A stretch of DNA of 64,000 nucleotides from Hemerocallis citrina (GCA_017893485.1 CM030365.1:47114458-47178457), one strand, 5' to 3'; shown: positions 48,196-62,739, numbered from the stretch's first letter. Made by a program: numbers and translations. Notes: generated by a model from the letters alone, not told the origin.

Positions 48196-49185
48196 CAGAA
48201 CATCAGTAACAAGGTTTAATAATATGTGAGCTGGCTATGTTTTGGTACGTTTTGGAAGTCAAAGTGTGGTGTAATCTACATTGTATTATGAAAGTTCAAC
48301 TCAACTATGAATGATATTATATTTTGGAAAAATTTTCGATGTAATATTCCCTGGATGAATGAATTTTTCTTGTAATTGTGATACAACTGGATGTTAGAAA
48401 GGCAAGTTTGCAACTAAAATATCTAGCAGATAGCCTACAGCTAGACGTCAAGGAGAAGGTCTGTAACCTGATATTAGTCTAACAAGTTTGCAGCTGAACA
48501 ACAAATGAGGGTAGGTCGTAGCACAGGAGTTGAGGAAGGATAATAAGTTGCACCAACAACTCAATATGAGACCAGCATTTACGATGCACCAAAGGAGGCA
48601 CTGGTAGAAATCAGCAGAAACTAGGCACCATCGCCAGGAGTGGATCATACCTAGACTCAAGGAAGGACCGTCAACGACTCACTCAACCTTTTCCAAGAAG
48701 CGACGGATTTCTCCAAGATCAGCTTATGATCAAACAATCGCCAGGAGCACGCCAAGGAAGAAATCTCACCCAGATAGGGGACTATCATGCCAATAATTCA
48801 GTGAAATCTTCAAAGGAGCTGCTAAGGGATTGAAGCGGCAATTCGTGACTTTGTCCTTTCTAAGGAGGGAGTGGTCATCGACCAGCAGAAGTCATAATCA
48901 TGGAGTGAATCAGCATCACTTGTGAACAAATACAAGCAAAATAATGCGGTGTTGTCTACTTCAAAGTAGAAATAGGAGGGTATCAGCATCAACTTCAAGA
49001 TGGATCTGTCCAGAAGACTGAAGAACAACAATTCAATTTGGTAGAAGATCAGTTTGTCGAGAATATCACTCGAGGAACTGGAGATGGTTCAGGGAAATGT
49101 CTCATGAACCATTGGGGGATTTTGTTTTGTTTTTCCTCTCCACTAGCATCGTTATGAAGACAGAACAATTCTAAGAAGGGAGTAA
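48196..49185 (+). other. Non-coding 3' internal part of element E
   Basis: No coding region recognised; the minus-strand ORFs are chance. It ends with AAGAAGGGAGTAA, a polypurine tract, at 49173-49185 just before the 3' LTR. Absence of pol suggests a non-autonomous element. Confidence 0.65.
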
Positions 49186-49257
49186 TGCATCATAATCCGT
49201 ACACAGTTGAGGATTGCACCTGATTATATATATTTCTAATAATTATTAGTTTTAATT

Positions 49258-49478
49258 GAGAAAGTTCAAATATATTAGTTATTCTGAACCCAATGAAGGT
49301 ATATTCGGGATATCTTCTCAATTAAATTATGTATGTTGTCCTGATTGTTTTGATAAAACAATCTTCGGGAGAAAGTTCAAATATATTAGTTATTCTGAAC
49401 CCAATGAGGTATATTCGGGATATCTTCTCAATTAAATTATGTAGGTTGTCCCGATTGTTTTGATAAAACAATCTTCGG
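49258..49478 (+). repeat. 111-base tandem duplication
   Basis: Two adjacent copies starting GAGAAAGTTCAAATATATTA at 49258 and 49369, nearly identical apart from one indel and a couple of base changes (tatgttgtcct against taggttgtccc). Confidence 0.95.
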
Positions 49479-52400
49479 AAAAATAATAATTTTTACAAAC
49501 ATAGATTTTGATAAATTCAAAATATCGTATTTTTAAGTAAATAGATAAATATCTATATATACATTGATTAGATCGTATTCGATAAATTATGAAGTTTGAT
49601 TTATAATTGTTTTGAAAATGAATATGCCCGTGTATATTCTATAAATGTTTGAATATATTTTGTCATGGAAACCAAAATATTAATTTGAATTGTAATTGAT
49701 CATGCTTTATTTTGCATTAGGGCTAGGGTTAGGGTTAAGGGTTACTAATTTAACCTAAGGTTACTTGACCTAACCTAGAATTATGAACCCTAACATCATG
49801 GTGATCATGGCTTGGATCTTTATGAGATCCAATGGTGGAAACTTAGCCATGTTGATTTCTTCATGAAAGAATGAGAAGAGTGTGGAAGGTTCTAGTTGTG
49901 TATGTTGGCTTTTCATCCAACCATCCAATCTCCTCACCCCTCCACCCTACACCTCATCACATCACCCCTTCCCCCACCCACTCCAAATCCCGGCAACATA
50001 ACCCCCCCCCCCCCCCCTTCCACCTATTTTTCATTTCTCCAAACACCTACTCCATTTCACTCTCTGTTTTTCCTTCTTCTTTTTGCATAGCTTCATAAGA
50101 AAAAAGAAAAAGAAAAGAGGCAGAGAACAAGTGAGAAAAAGATAGGGCTTCATTGATACCAAAGAGGAGGAGCAAGGAGGGGAAGCTAGCAAGCAAGCTA
50201 GTAGGAGTCCTCTTGCAACCATAGATGTGGGTGATCTCTAAAACTCTAACTTAGTATTTTTATTTATTTTTGGGTATAAAATTTGTATTTAGTAGTAGCT
50301 AAGAACTTGGCTACCGTGTATGAGCATGTGACTTGCTAAGATAAGATGAATTTGTATGGTAGAACAACTCTTACCATGATTTTGTTAGAAGAGCATGTAT
50401 GAGATGTGTGAGTTTGGGATTTTCTAGTTCACAAACGGCTTGGAATTTTGGACTAAAACTTTTAGGACTTGTTATGCTATGAATCTATAACTCACATGAT
50501 TTTTTTCATAATATTTTGAGTCCATTTAGTTGGCCAAACACTGACTTTATTTTCGGACAGAGAGCAGATTGGAAAACTGCTGTTGAGTAAAAAATATGGT
50601 GTATCTTTCAAAAATCGTAACTCAGTAATGGTAGGGTATTTTAATCTCAAATTTCTGCTGGATGCTCTTGTATGTGTCTAGGACTATAGTTTCAAATTTT
50701 ACATTTTTTCTGAGATTATTTGATGCCTCAAAAAATTTGTAAGTTAGAACTGGTCTGAAAGACAGATGCTGAATCTGTCTGTTTTGAGACTGAAATTCAT
50801 CTATTCATAAATACTTGTGTGTGCATGATATTGCAATTAAATTTTTGCAGTAGCTTTTAGTAGGAGTCTACATCATGATACTCAAATTTTACAATTTTTA
50901 GATAGCATTTGATGGAGTTTTAAAAATAAATTGTATAAAGAGGTAGAGACCCCCGTCTGAAAAGCAGAGAGAGTTTTATGTTAAGTTTGAAGAGTCATAA
51001 CTCCCTGTGTATTATGAATCTAGTTGCAATTGAATGGTATATGTTTGGTTTCAGAATCTCAAATTTAATGAGCTTTGAACATAGGGTTGATTTCTAATTG
51101 AATTTTAAAGTAGACCAGGTTAGCTTTAGCTCAGGTTAACAAGTTTGGGAATATGTGTAGTTCAGGAATTATGTGTTAAGAATTTGGAAGAATGATCAAC
51201 TAGAGATTTGTAGTGGAGAGTCATAGCTTTCCAAAACATCTAGAGTCATGCAATTACAGTCTGTGGTTTGAAAGTTATGATTTTCCTATGATTGGGGCAG
51301 ATCCAGTCTTAGTCGAGATACTGTTTGTTAAATGAATCAAATTTTCCTTGAATGTGCACCTGATATACATTGGACTTTTTGATGACTTTAGTGAATGAAT
51401 CTGCGGATGTATTCAACTAGGAAGTTATAGTAGACACTCCTACTTTTTCATAGAACCTGGATTTTTGTCTTTCTGATCAGCGAGTAGGTTTTTATGCCAC
51501 CGGCAAGGTGCAGCCAGTGTACTGGGAGTACACGGGCTGATGGTTGAGAGACCTTTTAGAGCAATTAGATGAATGAATCGGATGCAGTAGTCAACTAGAA
51601 AGTTGTAGCCTAGACTCTTAATTTTCCAGAATGGGTAATATCATGCAATTCCGAATTGTATATTGGAAGTTATGATTGTTACAAGTTCAGCAACGTGCTC
51701 TCTTAATCGACTCCAAGCATGTGTTAACTCAGGAAACTTGAATTCTATAAGAAATTTGAGGGAGTTGTCAACTGGGGGATTACAGTAGAGTTTTTCACCC
51801 TTCTAGGAAGCCTAATTTTTTGGATTCTGATGAGCATAGTTTGAGTCGCTGCAACTGCTTATTATTGGAGTTTTAAGATGTTTTAAAGTATTATCCCTTA
51901 AGAACTTCAATTGGGACTTATATGTGATTGCTGTGCTTAGTACTCATGATGGAAACGTGAGTAAGAGAATAGTTATATGGTAAATTTTTGACTGGTGTCT
52001 TGATGTCTGAGTCTGTCAATGGTCGAGCATTGGTGTTTGCGTATGTTTACCTTCATTCACAAATTTGTATGCATCTAGTTAGGTGCTGATGGACTACTCG
52101 CTGAGAGTCACGGACCGGGGATATGGTCGAGGACCTGTGATGGTATTGGAAATCGATGAATAATTCACCATGATTAATTGCTATTTTGACAGACCAGTTA
52201 CGCTCAAACATTTGTTTGATAAGACACTGTGCATGATTTGAGTGATAACGTGTTTTCAGTAAACTATATTTAATTAAGTTTTCTTTACTGTTCGCTTGAA
52301 GACCGAATTGGTGTTAGGGGTGATTCCCTATAATTCGACTCATTCTAAGAACCAGCACTAGGCGGTGTTAACCAAGGTTGTCCTCCTGACAGAGGGATAT

Positions 52401-52543
52401 AGGTTGTGTCTTTTCAATAGTTAAGAACAGGGAAGCCGTATCTTACTCTGTTAATTCCTGAGGTACCTTGATAAGAACGGGATGTTCCCTTGTTCTATGT
52501 TGGTGGACACGAATGGACCATGGTGGATCTTCAGCGCAATTGG

Positions 52544-53911
<1,368 letters not shown>

Positions 53912-54698
53912 ATCGGTATGCTGCGGTGTATCTGTAAGTTCGTCATGGCTTTTGAGAGAGGTCCGATGCAACGATTATTAGTGACAAACGGGGTAGCTCC
54001 CCAAATTTTATAACCTCCTCAATAATGTTGTACTTATCAGGAACAGAAAGTGTACAATAGTAGAAGGCATTGCATGGTGAGGGTTCAAAACCCTGAAACT
54101 AGAGGAAATGGCTTGATCTAGAACGTATGTGGTATGGGATGCATGCGTATCCACAGTTTTGCTGACATTAAATTAAGTGCAACTATTCTGTACTCTGTAA
54201 TTTGCATTAGACTTCAGGTCATGACATACACAAACACTGAGAAATTAGGATGCACATTTCTTTTTTCATTCAAGATGGTTTGTGGGCAAGCAAGTTAGAG
54301 ATCGCTACTTCTTATTAGCATTGCGTCAGCAGAATTACTGACGTTTTCCACCTTTAAGTACCGGTCCTACCATATAAGCAGGTGCAGAAATAATCAGTGT
54401 CACGCAGCGGGAGACTCAAGCCGAGAGGCAAGTCTCAGGGAAGCAGATTGACCACTCAGGGGACTTCGGCAGTGATTACAAGTGGAGTCTGTAATTATTT
54501 TGTAATCAGTTGTAATGAGTTAATATAATTTGTATTCCTTGTTCAAGAACAAAATACGTTTGTAATTTATGATGTAATGATTTTATTTGGCAATAAAAGT
54601 TTTAAAATTTTCGTGTTATTACTGTGTTGAGATGCATTTGAAGGCAAAGATTCTGGTTGTGTCACGGATGTCCGGTAACGGTGATCCGGGGCATTACA

Positions 54699-55535
54699 AT
54701 CTTACCCAACAAAAAATAAACCCTAGGACCAGTCATCTAGATAGTAATAGTTATGGACATGCTTTCGTATGTAAGGAAATGGCTAGACTCATTATTAAAG
54801 ATTAGATACTAATTTTTATTCCGACAGTAGGAACCTACAGACATTTCACCAAACTTCTATTAACACCAATTACAAACGAATTCCTGAAATTACCGTTAAA
54901 TCCATTGTTTTAAAATCTATAAAGAGCTTAGAGATTTTGAATTTCTATTTTGTATTCTTTAACTTGTAATGTTCAATTAACTAGTCATTGTTGAAAAGGT
55001 TGTAACAATGTTCCAATGATATGTGCAACTTATTATTGGATTGATATTGATTGGATCCCTCAAAAGATGATAATACAATTTGGATGTTTGATGTATCCCT
55101 ATAATGGTGCGGCTATCGCATCCCAAATCATACAAGCTTGATATACTTATGGTATTCATGATAAAATCTTTTCCTATTAGTCTCGATAATGCCGCCAATA
55201 ATAAAAAAGGCAGTTTCTTCATTAATTCAAGCGTTTAAGCCTTTAGGGCCTGAAATATTTTCATGTCAAATGTGCATGATATAATCTCAATTTGTGAGTG
55301 CATGATGCATTAAAGATAACTGAACCATATATGTGTGCAATAAAAGATTGAGTGCATTTCATAGATTTAAGAGGTCCTAATCTTCAAGAATTCCAACAAT
55401 AATGTAGGCTTAAGGGAATAAAATTTAAAGAGTTCCCTAAAGTTGTTAAACATAGATGGAATTCTACTTATGAACTATTTATTGTTGTCAGTAAATACAA
55501 ACAAGTTATGAATTATTTTGGTGGTAAATTGTAGA
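54699..55535 (+). pseudogene. hAT transposase relic
   Basis: Short conserved pieces in shifting plus-strand frames: MARLIIKD (54777), ATYYWIDIDWI and IASQII (about 55030-55130), SLDNAANN (55179-55202), AFKPLGPEIF (about 55225), FKEFPKVVKHRWNSTYEL with RWNSTY at 55454-55471, and YKQVMNYF near 55510. These match, in order, the catalytic-core region of plant hAT transposases, where RW is a signature. Frame changes and stops show it is dead. The N-terminal zinc finger and the C-terminal dimerisation part are not seen. It starts directly after the LTR of E, so E may have inserted into it. Confidence 0.75.
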
Positions 55536-56593
55536 AAAGCCCCCTTACCTATAAGGTCAAAGCAATAAACTCCCCCTCATGTCTCTGTCAATGGAATAAA
55601 CCCCCTGTAATAATATTTGTAGTCAACTATCCAAAAAACTCTAATTTTAGATGTGAAATACCATAAATACATGCATTTAAATACATTGTAAAAACTCCCT
55701 TTCTCTCTATTTTCACTATCACTCATTTTTCTGAATCTACATCATCTCCTAAAACCGAAATCCCAAATTTCTAGTCTAAATTCCTAAATCGAAAACCCTA
55801 AACCCCAAAATTGAAAACCCGAAACCCCCAAATCTAAAACATTAGTCCCTCAAATTCGATACAAATTGAAATCAAACTGTTTAAGCTCGCTCTTGATTGC
55901 ATTCCTCTCTCTTGCCCTCGCTCACAAACAGAGGTCTCACAAAACTTCTCTCTAGCCACACGTCTTAGGTCCACTTCTATACAATCATGTTCTGGTGTTT
56001 TACTTTCAATCCTATCTGTCTTTCTTTGGTTTTGGGTCTGTTTTCATCCATTTATAAATGGTTTCGGATTAAATAGAGGACCTGGTTAGGAGGATTTTGA
56101 AGACATGTTATACTTAATTGGTGTGGTGTACTTCAGATGTTGCATTGCAGTCAGAGGGAGATGAGTTTTATTATGTTAATTAGCATCAAGAAGATTGTAA
56201 ATGAACATGAAGAGTGCCTACGTGTTTTAGTGTGACTCTTACATTTAACACATATAAAGATCAATACATGTATGATAAGATTATCAAGAACATGGATATG
56301 ACACATATAGGAGGTTAATCACATAAAAGTGTCCTAATTCACATTACACATAATAAAATTGACAAACAATGAAGCTTAATTCACATTACAATAATAAATC
56401 AAACTCAAAATATTACATGACTTGCAATAGTGGGGGTGTCTAATATTTTTGGAGATAAGCATAGAGGGAAAACTGTATGAACTTCCACCAAGCCGACATT
56501 AAATCATCCCTCCTTCCTGCTCCTTTACATACACCTAGGGTTGTAGCAGCAAATTTGCCTGGAAGCACTCATCGGTAATGGGGATTGGAGATG
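55536..56593. other. Non-coding region, no feature assigned
   Basis: AT-rich with scattered 'aaccctaaacccc' runs near 55790-55840. No ORF with family resemblance, no RNA gene and no clear repeat ends. It could include the 3' side of the hAT relic. Confidence 0.4.
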
Positions 56594-56725
56594 TCACACC
56601 CTACTTCCCATTATACGAAAATACGGACACGCAACTAAGGCCCAGTGAATGATGTATTCAGATCATTCATAAGCTGTTATAATCAACTCAACCATATGAA
56701 AATAAACACAACCACGCAGGCAAAC
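56594..56725 (-). mobile_element. 3' tail of another family T LTR
   Basis: It reads TGTCACACCCTACTTCCC and onward in parallel with 56726-56870 (both have GAATGAT.....CATTCATAAGCTG and ACAACCACGCA). It is cut by the end of element C at 56725, so element C appears to have landed inside a related LTR. Confidence 0.8.
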
Positions 56726-59700
56726 TATCACGCCCCGCTTCCCAAAAGAATATTGAATACGAGTATGTGAAAGAGCCCAACGAATGATTTTCATCATTCA
56801 TAAGCTGAAAGGATCGACTCAACAACACAACAGGAATATACAAGAAATATACAACCACGCATGCATGACACAAATCGCATAATCAACAGAATTATTTGAA
56901 AACAATACATAATCCTCAAATAAATATAAGATCTGGAACAAAAATAAAACTTTCAGACAACATGTCCAATACATGTTTAAGTAGCAACAAGGAATTTATA
57001 AACTCAAAACAAAAGTAAACTAAAGCATAAAGATTCCAGCCCAAACTCAAAACACTTGATCACTCACACCGTCAGGTAGCTGATCTCCAAAACCTGTGTA
57101 TTAATTATGTGGAGGAAATAGAGTAACAAGAGACAAGATGCCCGTTGGTTCAAGGTACGGGCTGCAAGTAGTACAAGCAAAAGAAACAAGAACAACTAGG
57201 AAGAATAGGAACCAAGAAATATAACAAAATCAAGAGTACTGATAAAGAACATGAAACAAGACGAAATCAAGTATAATGCAAATAACTGTAAACATGTGAA
57301 CGGGAACAACTTATGAATCAGAATCATGTGACTTGTAAAGCAAAATCATGTAACCAAAATTATGCCCTTGTAACGAATTCAGGTAACTGGTAGACAGGGA
57401 TATACATGTGCTTGTGCCAAATCTTAAGTTTGGTATTCTTTATCAACCTATAAAATGCATGTACTACTGCATCCCATTCCACAGGTTTGATGCATACAAT
57501 CATGTTACGTTTAGACTCTAGTGGCAAATTCTATAGGTTCATGTACTCCGGTCTCGCAGTGGTCAACCATATCATGTAACCAAATCATATCTTGTAGCCA
57601 AATCATATCATGTAATCCAAATCAGGTGCCACTCTTACAGGAAACACAGGCCCCCTTTCGAGTACACTATCCTATATTGCCAACTAGTAGGTCTTATGCT
57701 TAACCCCAGCTTGTTACTTTTTATTACAAAATAAACATGATCATGAGATAACGTGAACGGGACAAGACAAGGATGTATCAAGAGCTTATATGATGCAAGG
57801 GACATGTTTTGGATCACAAAATATAAGAAACAACATGCAAATATTTAAAAATACCAAAATACCCATTCTGAACCGCAAGACGTTGCTGCACCAAAATTGG
57901 AATTCCTGCTGCTACAAGAAAACAAATCTGGATCCATCAAAAGTTCTAGAAACTAGACTCTGCCGGTCTAGCGCATATACACACGATAAATGAAAGTTAC
58001 AGCAACTGGTTCAAATTCACATTCTACAAAGATTTTCATGTACAGTTCGGATGCATGTATAAGATCTGAAAACTCATCAACTAAATCCAAAAAACTTTAG
58101 GGTGATTCCCTAGCATGTCTAGTTTCAGTAAAATAATTTTCATATTATTATATTACTTATAACATGTCCAAATTAAATGGACAAACATGGTGGTACAGTG
58201 AAATTGTGGATCTAGAAATCCAGACCCACCTGTACTAAAACAGTGATATCTCCCAAAATGTAACTCGAAATTCGATTCCCTCAGATGTTCTGAAAACTAG
58301 GCACATGGGGCTAAAATTCATATTTAGAAACTAATTCAAAATTCTGTAATTAACAGGGTCGAAATTTTCAAGCAAGATCAAGATAGCAGTATATAAAGTT
58401 ACATTTTTGCATGAAATATAACATGATTAATAACTACCAAGGATCTAAGTTGACGTGTGATACAAATCAGGGTTTAATAATTATTCAAACAACACCCATG
58501 TCTATTCTCAACTCAAAATGAAGCAATATCAACACATGCATCACACAACCAAGCATCTATAAGTCATGGTGATTCACGATTTCATGTAGCCAAGTAATTA
58601 GATAATTAATTAGATCTAACTTGTTATTGTGAGGTGAGTGTATTGACGAAAGGTTGTGACCCTTATAATTAAGGAAATTAATACAGACGAACAACGAGTA
58701 GGACCAAGATGTATATACGGTAACAAAAGGCGAGTCACAACAAAATCTACTTGTGTTATTTCAAAAAAAGTGCTTGCATGGGGAAACAAAAGAATCGTAC
58801 AAGTTACTTGCCTTGATAAGAGACGATTCCGATGAATTAGAATAACGGGACTGGATTCCGGGCAAGCACGTGCAAGATACGTGAAAACACAACATGTATA
58901 CAAGGGGTAACAACAATACATGCGGCGCACGTAAAAAACCAAGACATCAGCAATAGCAAGCCATGACAACCACAACACCTTGGCAACGGCAAAGGATAGC
59001 AATGGCGGCAGCTCTGATGGCGATCGGCAGTTGCGACTTCCGCGGTCAACTGGTTGTAGGGTAGTCGACGACTGGTGGGGTGTTCGACTGGCTGGCATTG
59101 GCCGATCGCGAGGTGGGAGGTAGCAGGATCGGGGAGAGGGTGCTCGGGGCTATAAAGGCGGGTGAAGATGGCGAGAGCGACTGACTGCAGATGGGTTGGA
59201 GGTAGGGATAAGCAGATGGTTTCCACGAGGGTGAGAAGACGAGGGGCTCGACTGTCTGATGACAGGGTTGAGATGATGGGTTGCATCTCAGAGATGTTGG
59301 CGATGGACAATGGTGGTGAACGGTGACAAGGCAATGGCGATGAGTTCGGGAGATTGCAGGCGGGGCTTGACGGGGTGCTGTCGAGGAAAGGAGTACAGGG
59401 TGGTCGAAGGCGTGGCTGACGATGGGTTCGAAGGGAACAAAAGAACGGGAGAAAGAGAGATTGGGAGAGAGATAAGGGGTAGGCCGCTGGGGTTAAACTG
59501 TAGAGTAGGGTTAGGGTTTACACTAGGTTAGGGTAAGTATATATATTGGGTAAATGGGTTTGGGGTTATTGGGTAGTATCCAATAGGGGATTCGGTAATA
59601 GGATAGATGGTTTGGATCCAATAAAGAAAAACTCAAATAATAAAATAGATTAGGCCATGAATTAGATGTTTAGAATTAGGCAATTTCAAGAAAATAACAA

Positions 59701-59873
59701 TTTAGGGTGACAAGAAATTTTCAAATTAATCAGACTGGAACAAAATTTAAGCCAAAAGCAATAATGGATTTCATTAAGAGAGAAAAATCAAATACATGAT
59801 TCAGAATTGAACAGAGAAGAGTACAATGATCAAATATACAGAAGAAGATACAAAAAAGAAAACATGGGTTACA
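56726..59873 (-). mobile_element. 3' LTR of element C
   Basis: On the minus strand it starts TGTAACCCATG at 59873 after a polypurine tract and ends GCGGGGCGTGATA at 56726, 3148 bases. Its right part has a TATA run near 59540 and a GC-rich stretch (58900-59500) with ORFs on both strands. It is a family T LTR, similar in plan to those of element B. Confidence 0.92.
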
Positions 59874-59912
59874 ATCCTACCCACCTAACAAGCAGAATTT
59901 CGTCCTCGAAAT
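59874..59912 (-). other. Polypurine tract region of element C
   Basis: On the minus strand GAGGACGAAATTC is followed by GTTAGGTGGGTAGGAT directly before TGTAACCC. It has the same layout as at 31708 and 62705. Confidence 0.88.
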
Positions 59913-59978
59913 TCAGATAGTAGTACATAGGGTAACCCCGAAAAGAAAAGAAAAGAAAACAAAGGAGAACAGATAGGG

Positions 59979-61314
59979 GAACTTTTTCTGGATCTCCTCC
60001 TCCAGTTTCCTAGTCGACTCACCAGGCGAGTGAAGATTCTAAGAAACTCGAACCAACTTGATAACCTTGTTCTTCAGTACTTTCTCCCGCCTGTCCAAGA
60101 TGGCAACTGGTGGAATCTCACAAGACAGATCGGGCTGCACGGACAACTCTGAATAGTCGATCACATGGCTCTCTTCTCTGATGTACCTCCTGAGTTGGGA
60201 GACTTGAAAGACATCATGCACCCCAGATAGAGCCGGCGGCAATGCGAGTCTATAGGCCACATTACCTACCCGCTCCACAATATCAAACGGCTCAATGAAC
60301 CTCGGGCTTAGCTTGCCCCCACCACCAAACTGGATAACACCTCTCCACGGTGATACCTTAAGGAACACATGATCTCCCACTGCAAATTCCAAAGGCCTTC
60401 TATGAACATCTGCCCATTTCCTCTGCCTGTCCAGTGCTGCCTGTAGATGCTTCTTGATCTGAGCTACTGCATCGACATTCCTTATGATCAACTCTGGCCC
60501 CAATAGCTTCCTCTCACCAATGTCATCCCAGCACGCTGGTGATCTACACTTCTGACCGTAAAGTGCCTCGTACGGTGCAGCCTTAAGACATGCTTGATAG
60601 TTGTTGTTGTTGTACGAGAACTCTACCAGATGTAGGTGATCTTCCTAAGATCCTCCAAACTGCAGAACACGGGACCTCAACATTTCCTCCAATGTCTGAA
60701 TAGTCCTTTCTGACTGCCCATCAGTCTGAGGACGAAAAGTTGTGTTGTAGTTCAATTTGCTCCAAGACTCCCCTGAAGATTCTCCTAGAACTGAGACCTG
60801 AATCTCGTATCCCTGTCGGATACAATGCTGCAACCTGACGATCTCCTGCATATACTTCTCTGCAAGGCTCTCAGTAGACTGACCAACCCTGAAAAGAATG
60901 AAGTGGGCACTCTTTGTCAGCCTATCCACAATCACCCAGATGGCATTGTGACCTTTAGGACTCCTCGACAATGCAATCACAAAGTCCATGGTGATGTTTT
61001 CCCACTTCCACTCCAGAATAGGAAGAGGTTGATGAAGCCCAACATTTCTCTGATGTTCTTCCTACACTTGCTGGCAGATCAAGCACTGTGAAACAAAACT
61101 TTCTACGACCCTCTTCATACCATGCCACCAGAAATGCAGCTTGAGATCCCGATACATCTTAGTGCCATCGGGATAAATAGAGTATGGCGAGCGATGAGGC
61201 TCCTCGAGAAACTTCTGCCTGACTTCCTTCTTTGGAACGCATAGATGGGTCCCAAAGCGGAGAGATACATCCTCATGAATAACCACGTCGGTCCTAGAAC
61301 CTGCCTCAACTTCA
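59979..61314 (-). pseudogene. Integrase and chromodomain tail of element C
   Basis: On the minus strand: HEDVSLRFG, HRSPYSIYPDG, LHFWWHGMKR and CLICQQV form the HHCC domain (61286-61062). MDFVIALSRSPKGHNAIWV begins the core (60989), followed by a frameshifted middle and HPQTDGQSERT-like FRPQTDGQSERT with the catalytic Glu kept. Next are GPELIIRNVDAV and HRRPLEFAVGDHVF, LSPRFIEPFDIVERVG, GVHDVFQVSQL and ILDRREKVLKNKVIKLV (to 60039), then a tail with a stop in place of Trp. Gag, protease, RT and RNase H are all absent: the primer site is joined directly to this region. The family is the same as element B. Confidence 0.93.
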
Positions 61315-61326
61315 GCTCTGATACCA
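61315..61326 (-). other. Primer-binding site of element C
   Basis: The minus strand reads TGGTATCAGAGC, nine bases after the LTR end (TGACA at 61336). It is followed at once by CTGAAGTTGAGG, which is integrase-linker sequence rather than Gag leader. Confidence 0.93.
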
Positions 61327-61335
61327 TTAAAAATC

Positions 61336-61642
61336 TGTCATGCCCTGCTTCCCAAAAGAATACGGAATATGAGCACGTGACAAAGCCCAGCGAATGATTT
61401 TTATCATTCATAAGCTGTAAAGATTGACTCAAAAACACAACAGGAAATATAAAGGAAATATACAACCACGCATGCATAAAACAAAACTCATAATCAATGG
61501 AATTATTTGAAAACAAATACAAAATCTTCAAATAAATAAAAGATCTGGAACAAAAATAAAAACTTTGGGACAACATGTCCAATAAAAGTTTAAGTAGCAA
61601 CAAAGAATATAATAAACTCAAAGCACAAGTAAACTAAAGCAT
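61336..61642 (-). mobile_element. Truncated 5' LTR of element C
   Basis: It matches 56726-57040 closely (TTCCCAAAAGAATA, CATTCATAAGCTG, ACAACCACGCATGCATAA). The match stops after 'aaactaaagcat' at 61642, where a gag fragment begins. Only the last 307 bases of the LTR remain. Confidence 0.92.
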
Positions 61643-61874
61643 GATTCATCCCATTCGAAGCTTAGAATGTCTACTCCATTGCTCAAGCTGCCTCCAAGGC
61701 ATCAGCATATGTACAGAGGCGGTGGGCAGCCAAATGCATCTGGATCCCATGATCAAGCTCCAAAAGAAAGCTGTATGCCCGGTCCTTCTCATTCGCCACC
61801 AAGGCGGTAGCGAAACGACTGAGTTTGGTGAATTCCTCAGCGTACTCATCTACGGATTTACTGCCCTGTGTCAA
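61643..61874 (-). pseudogene. Gag core fragment of a family T-like element
   Basis: The minus frame shows QGSKSVDEYAEEFTKLSRFA, ALVANEKDRA and HLAAHRLCTYADALEAA, matching the Gag segment of element B at 18725-18900. It is about 75 codons, without start, knuckles or neighbours from Gag. It is sandwiched between a broken LTR and the 3' end of another element. Confidence 0.88.
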
Positions 61875-62739
61875 GAAAATTTTTGTGTCAAGAAAATTAC
61901 TATTATTATTATTGTATTTTTCATACTATTTTAATTTTGATGTTGATATTGAATTACTTTCATCAAAACGTTGAACCCCAAATTATTTTCTGTCTTGTAT
62001 TATTATCCGTACCAGTATTGTTAATATTTTATTATTATTATTGTTTTTACCAGTATGTTTATGATGATTATTATTGTTATTATTATTTTTATTATTTTTA
62101 TCATTATTATTTTATTATTATTATGTGTTGATTTTTGTATTATTAATATTATTTTTTTTAATGCCCATTGGTTTTGACCTAATTATTTAAATTAAAGCCC
62201 TCCTCTAAATCCCAATTTTAATCTGGTGTCTCATTCTTTTCTTCCTGCTCGGATCGTCGCTTGGTGTCACGTGGTTTACAACGACTTGTCTGCAGCTTGG
62301 AACATCACCATCAGAGTGACGCAGCAGAAGCATGGTGGGCCCATAACCCACAGGTCCCAAGATCATATTGTTGCTTCTCCTTCCTTGCATTATTTTGGTT
62401 TCCCCTATCTCTTTCAATTGTTCTCATCCGTTGACTTATTGTTTGATTCAATTCTTTCCTGTCATTTCTCTCTTTGATTTCAGTTCTGCCGACTCCCCTA
62501 TTATTTTGTTATCTGGTATTGATTCTTTCCTTTTGATACTGTTTATTCTCTTTCTGCGTTCCATTTGATTGCCTTGTTATCCATCTTTCTTCTTTTTCTA
62601 GTGTTGCCACTGCTTTGTTCCTTCCCCATTAGCCCTCTGCTTTGTTACCCCTCCCCTAAGTTTGTTTGCTTTTTGTCTTATCCTATGTACCGCCTAAGCA
62701 AATTTTGAGGACGAAATTTTGTTGTAAGGTGGGTAGGAT
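61875..62739 (+). other. 3' non-coding end of element D with polypurine tract
   Basis: AT-rich with (TTA)n runs at 61900-62140, then a T/C-rich stretch. It ends with TTTTGAGGACGAAATTTTG (about 62703) and AAGGTGGGTAGGAT (62726-62739), the family T polypurine layout. No Pol sequence precedes it, so element D has lost its coding part on this side. Confidence 0.7.

Noticed and set aside
58616..59334. Overlapping ORFs of 160-165 aa on the minus strand as a gene
   Set aside because: They lie in the GC-rich part of a family T LTR; both strands are open and no domain is recognisable.
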